From Chthoniobacterales bacterium (GTDB lineage: Bacteria; Verrucomicrobiota; Verrucomicrobiia; Chthoniobacterales; UBA10450), in contig JAICXG010000114.1 in assembly GCA_025980625.1 (NCBI GenBank), positions 1 through 8,567 of the forward strand: a stretch of 8,567 nucleotides of DNA. Reading direction: 5' to 3'. Below, in pieces: positions 5,960 through 8,567 of the stretch. The notes beneath the pieces are model-generated. The model did no database searches. It saw nothing but the letters and a program-made list of their open reading frames with translations, and was not told where the DNA came from. A program made the position numbers and the translations under genes. Within the stretch, counting starts at the first letter, position 1. Each line of letters begins with the position of its first letter.

Positions 5960-7885
5960 ATGCAACTCGCCTACCTCTACTCCCGCTATCCAGTAGTCTC
6001 CCAGACCTTCTGCGACATGGAAATGCTCGAGCTGGAGCGGCGTGATTACAATCTGCTCATCACTTCGGTGCACGCGCCGTTGACGAGTTTGCGGCATGAA
6101 CATTTTGCCCGCTTTCGTTCTCCGGTTATCTACGCTCCCCCAGCTCCTATCCTGCGTCTGTGGGAAAAGAAAACGCGCGAAACGGGGCGCTGGCCCGAGG
6201 CGATGATCGAGCGGCACGAGCATCGCTACGGGCCGGCCTTTAAATCGGCGCTACGAGCGCGCAACGCTTCCTATTTTGCCGAGCTTTTCCATCAGCACGG
6301 GATCAGTCATTTTCATGTCCACTTCGCCAACCGCGCTGCGCACACCGCCATTTTTGTGAAAGAAATATCGGGCATTCCCTTCAGCATCACCGCGCACGGC
6401 CAGGATTTCATGTCGGATCTCGGGCACCATGAATTGCTCCGCGAAATCTGCATGGCGGCCGAGTTCGTGGCCGTCGAAACCGACTACAGCCGCGAATTGC
6501 TCAAGCAGCGTTGCCCGGAGGCGGCGCCCAAGATTCATCGCGTCTATAACGGACTTGATCTGGCACATCTGCCTGCGCCGCCGCGCGGCCCGCGCCCGCC
6601 GGGGCCGGTGACCATCCTGAGTGTCGGCCGGCTCATTGCTTTCAAGGGCTTTGAAGTTTTGCTCGAAGCGTGCGCGGAATTGGACCGGCGCAACTTTGAT
6701 TTTCGGTGCCAGATCGTCGGTGACGGCCCGCTGCGCGAAAAGCTTGAAGGCTTGATCGCGGAACTGAAGTTGCGCAAGCGGGTGGAACTTTGCGGGTCGC
6801 TTTCGCAGGCGGAAGTCTATGCAAAATTGCGCGCCTGCGATATCTTCGCGCTCGCCAGTCTGGTCGACACCGCGGGTGCGAGCGACGTGTTCCCGACCGT
6901 CATCATGGAGGCGATGGCGTGCGCGAAGCCAGTGGTCTCGACGAGGGTGGCCGGGATTCCCGAGCTCGTGATCGATGGTCTCACCGGCTCGCTTGTTCCA
7001 CCGGGTGAGTGGGAGGAATTCGCCGTCGCATTAGATAAACTGGTGCGCGACTCGGACCTGCGAACCCGGATGGGCGATGCCGGTCGCCATCGGATGGAAA
7101 CCGATTTCAGCATCACGAAAACCGTCGAGCCATTGCACGAATTGTTCTCGACACACATCTCCGCAGGCATAACGAAACACCCGGCGGCTGCTCCCGCTCC
7201 GGGAGAAAAGCAGACCGCCTACCTGATCGACTGCTGGCCCGATGAAACGCTCCCCTTTCTGGAGCTCGAACTGCGCGCGTTGCAGCGCAACAAAGTGCCC
7301 CATATCGCGTTCGTGCTGCATCCGCCGCTCGACTCCTCCTTCTCACGCAAAGCCGGCGATCTCGCGACCAACTTCACCTTTCTTCCCGACCCGATCGTGA
7401 TCGAAGCGGAATGGCAATCGAATCTCCCGCTCGTGCGCGAACTCGAAGCGATCTGGGCGAACCAAAAGCAGCGCCCATCCTCTGGCATCTTTCTTGCCCA
7501 GGCGCGCGCGGCTCTGATCTTGCGCCGATTGTTCCGAGCGCACAACATCGGGCACGTGCATGCCACCAGTTCTCGCACTTTGTTGTCAGCGCTTTATTTA
7601 AAGCGACTCTTGCACGTAACCGTCAGCGCGGTAATCGAGCCGAAGCCGGTGGTGAGCGAGTCATTCATCCGCGAGGCGCTCGACCAATGCATCGGCGGCC
7701 GGAGTAATGACCGGGAACTACTCGCCCGCCGCGGGCGCGGATTTCTCTTTGATCAAACCCTCGACACGCCTTCGGTCAACGACATCGGCCCATGGTTGTC
7801 GCGCAAGGCGCGGGTCGGATGGCGCGGCGGCCGCGCCTTTTGGCGCGAATGGTCGGAGCAACTCGTCGGCTGGACCAGGGCGTGA
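5960..7885 (+). CDS. GT4-family glycosyltransferase with duplicated C-terminal domain
   Basis: It probably transfers a sugar from a nucleotide donor to a growing surface polysaccharide at the cytoplasmic face of the inner membrane; donor and acceptor are unknown. From ATG 5960 it has 641 residues, well above the usual 380-420. The first 400 form a complete GT-B enzyme like colanic-acid-type transferases: an acceptor domain (about 1-200) with FHVHFANRAAH (118-128) and ITAHGQDF (143-150), then a donor domain with SVGRLIAFKG (221-230), VGDGPLR (253-259) and DVFPTVIMEAMA (309-320), i.e. D-x7-E (Asp309, Glu317) in place of the common E-x7-E, and AGIPELV. A Pro/Ala linker (406-417) leads to a C-terminal region (about 418-641) that repeats features of the N-terminal domain (see findings). 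The frame is open seven codons upstream (TTG 5939), judged not translated. Its TGA overlaps the rmlA GTG (GTGA), implying coupled translation. Confidence 0.88.
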   Translation: MQLAYLYSRYPVVSQTFCDMEMLELERRDYNLLITSVHAPLTSLRHEHFARFRSPVIYAPPAPILRLWEKKTRETGRWPEAMIERHEHRYGPAFKSALRARNASYFAELFHQHGISHFHVHFANRAAHTAIFVKEISGIPFSITAHGQDFMSDLGHHELLREICMAAEFVAVETDYSRELLKQRCPEAAPKIHRVYNGLDLAHLPAPPRGPRPPGPVTILSVGRLIAFKGFEVLLEACAELDRRNFDFRCQIVGDGPLREKLEGLIAELKLRKRVELCGSLSQAEVYAKLRACDIFALASLVDTAGASDVFPTVIMEAMACAKPVVSTRVAGIPELVIDGLTGSLVPPGEWEEFAVALDKLVRDSDLRTRMGDAGRHRMETDFSITKTVEPLHELFSTHISAGITKHPAAAPAPGEKQTAYLIDCWPDETLPFLELELRALQRNKVPHIAFVLHPPLDSSFSRKAGDLATNFTFLPDPIVIEAEWQSNLPLVRELEAIWANQKQRPSSGIFLAQARAALILRRLFRAHNIGHVHATSSRTLLSALYLKRLLHVTVSAVIEPKPVVSESFIREALDQCIGGRSNDRELLARRGRGFLFDQTLDTPSVNDIGPWLSRKARVGWRGGRAFWREWSEQLVGWTRA

Positions 7886-8567
7886 AAAAGAAAGGAATCG
7901 TTCTCGCCGGCGGCGCCGGCACACGTCTTTATCCGCTCACGCGCATCGTCTGCAAACAACTCCTGCCGGTCTACGACAAGCCGATGATCTGTTATCCGCT
8001 GGCCACCCTGATGCTTGGCGGAGTGCGCGAGATTCTCATCATCTCGACGCCAAAGGATCTGCCGATGTTACGCGATTTTCTCGGCGATGGCTCACAGCTT
8101 GGCATTCAACTCGAATACGCCAAACAACCCAAGCCGAAAGGAATCGCGCAGGCTTTTCTTATCGGCGAAAACTTCATTGCCGGCGAAGGCGTGGCACTGA
8201 TCCTGGGCGACAACATCTTTTACGGGAATCTCGACTTCTTTCGCCAAGCGCTCGCGATCCCAGAAGGCGCGTGCATTTTCGGTTATCAAGTACGCGATCC
8301 CGAGCGCTATGGAGTAGTTGAGTTTGGAACGGACGGCCGCGCTGTCAGCCTTGAAGAGAAACCGGAGAAGCCGAAGAGTCAGTATGCCGTTCCCGGTCTT
8401 TACGTTTACGACGGCAAAGTGGTTGACTATTGCAAGACGCTGCGACCTTCGGCACGCGGCGAGTTGGAGATCACGGACCTGAATCTTCTTTATCTTCGCC
8501 GCAACGCCCTTCACGTCCGACTACTGGGGCGAGGAATGGCCTGGCTCGACACGGGCACACAAACGAG
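7882..8567 (+). CDS. rmlA: Glucose-1-phosphate thymidylyltransferase RmlA, 3' end missing
   Basis: RmlA joins dTTP and glucose-1-phosphate to make dTDP-glucose and pyrophosphate, the first and feedback-controlled step of dTDP-L-rhamnose synthesis in the cytoplasm. The 228 visible residues cover most of the usual roughly 290. The nucleotide-binding loop is LAGGAGTRLYPLT (8-20), followed by KQLLPVYDKPM (25-35), YAKQPKPKGIAQAF (79-92), metal-site LGDNIFYG (108-115, Asp110), EEKPEKPKS (158-166), PGLYVYD (171-177), RGELEITDLN (192-201) and MAWLDTGT (219-226, second metal Asp223). The start is GTG 7882, overlapping the preceding stop; the conserved loop leaves no room for a later start. The segment between NIFYG and GACIF is about two residues shorter than in E. 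coli RmlA (recalled sequence). Its place after a glycosyltransferase indicates a surface-glycan operon, with rmlB, rmlC and rmlD probably beyond the window. Confidence 0.95.
   Translation, partial: MKKKGIVLAGGAGTRLYPLTRIVCKQLLPVYDKPMICYPLATLMLGGVREILIISTPKDLPMLRDFLGDGSQLGIQLEYAKQPKPKGIAQAFLIGENFIAGEGVALILGDNIFYGNLDFFRQALAIPEGACIFGYQVRDPERYGVVEFGTDGRAVSLEEKPEKPKSQYAVPGLYVYDGKVVDYCKTLRPSARGELEITDLNLLYLRRNALHVRLLGRGMAWLDTGTQT

Noticed and set aside
6884..6910. Asp instead of the first Glu in the glycosyltransferase E-x7-E motif, suggesting an inactive enzyme.
   Set aside because: Many active-looking GT4 relatives carry D-G-x-P-x4-E at this place, so it is a known variant rather than a defect.
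8092..8514. 140-codon minus-strand open frame.
   Set aside because: Entirely antisense to rmlA, which has continuous family motifs; a shadow of GC-rich coding sequence.

Overview
The window looks like chromosomal DNA of a GC-rich Gram-negative bacterium, most likely a soil Verrucomicrobiota (Spartobacteria/Chthoniobacter-like). This is inference: it rests on the start of a secreted 'SATWSQNP...GDWxTASNWTP' repeat protein, a FIST-domain protein, a planctomycete/verrucomicrobial-type tandem-module exported protein, and weak or absent Shine-Dalgarno (SD) sequences before most genes. No rRNA, tRNA, CRISPR array, transposase or phage gene was seen.

Layout. Positions 1-175 (minus strand) hold the N-terminus of a secreted protein whose signal-peptide codons contain a perfect 14-bp inverted repeat. 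A 355-nt divergent gap follows, which may hide a 41-aa Cys-rich ORF with a strong SD. Next come xerD (531-1430, +) and, convergent with it, a FIST-domain sensor-like protein (1445-2614, -). Divergent from the FIST gene across 80 nt is a 597-aa membrane-anchored protein made of two degenerate copies of one module (2695-4488). Then come a 106-aa winged-helix-like protein (4601-4921), nuoA (4958-5329) with no nuoB after it, and a Dabb-domain protein (5533-5844). The right end starts a polysaccharide operon: a 641-aa GT4 glycosyltransferase (5960-7885) overlapping rmlA/rfbA (7882 to the window end) by 4 nt.

How the genes work together. The left and middle parts are mostly unrelated housekeeping or accessory genes. 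The clear functional unit is the glycosyltransferase-rmlA pair, where RmlA makes dTDP-glucose, the first step toward dTDP-rhamnose-type donors for a surface glycan that the glycosyltransferase probably helps build.

The most unexpected signals are three. (i) A 9-mer, TCGTTAGGC, occurs five times exactly plus four one-mismatch copies, all between 624 and 3359, inside three genes, on both strands and in all three codon phases, often forcing rare codons. (ii) The C-terminal third of the glycosyltransferase looks like a decayed second copy of its own N-terminal domain. (iii) The 14-bp hairpin lies in the signal-peptide coding region at the left edge.
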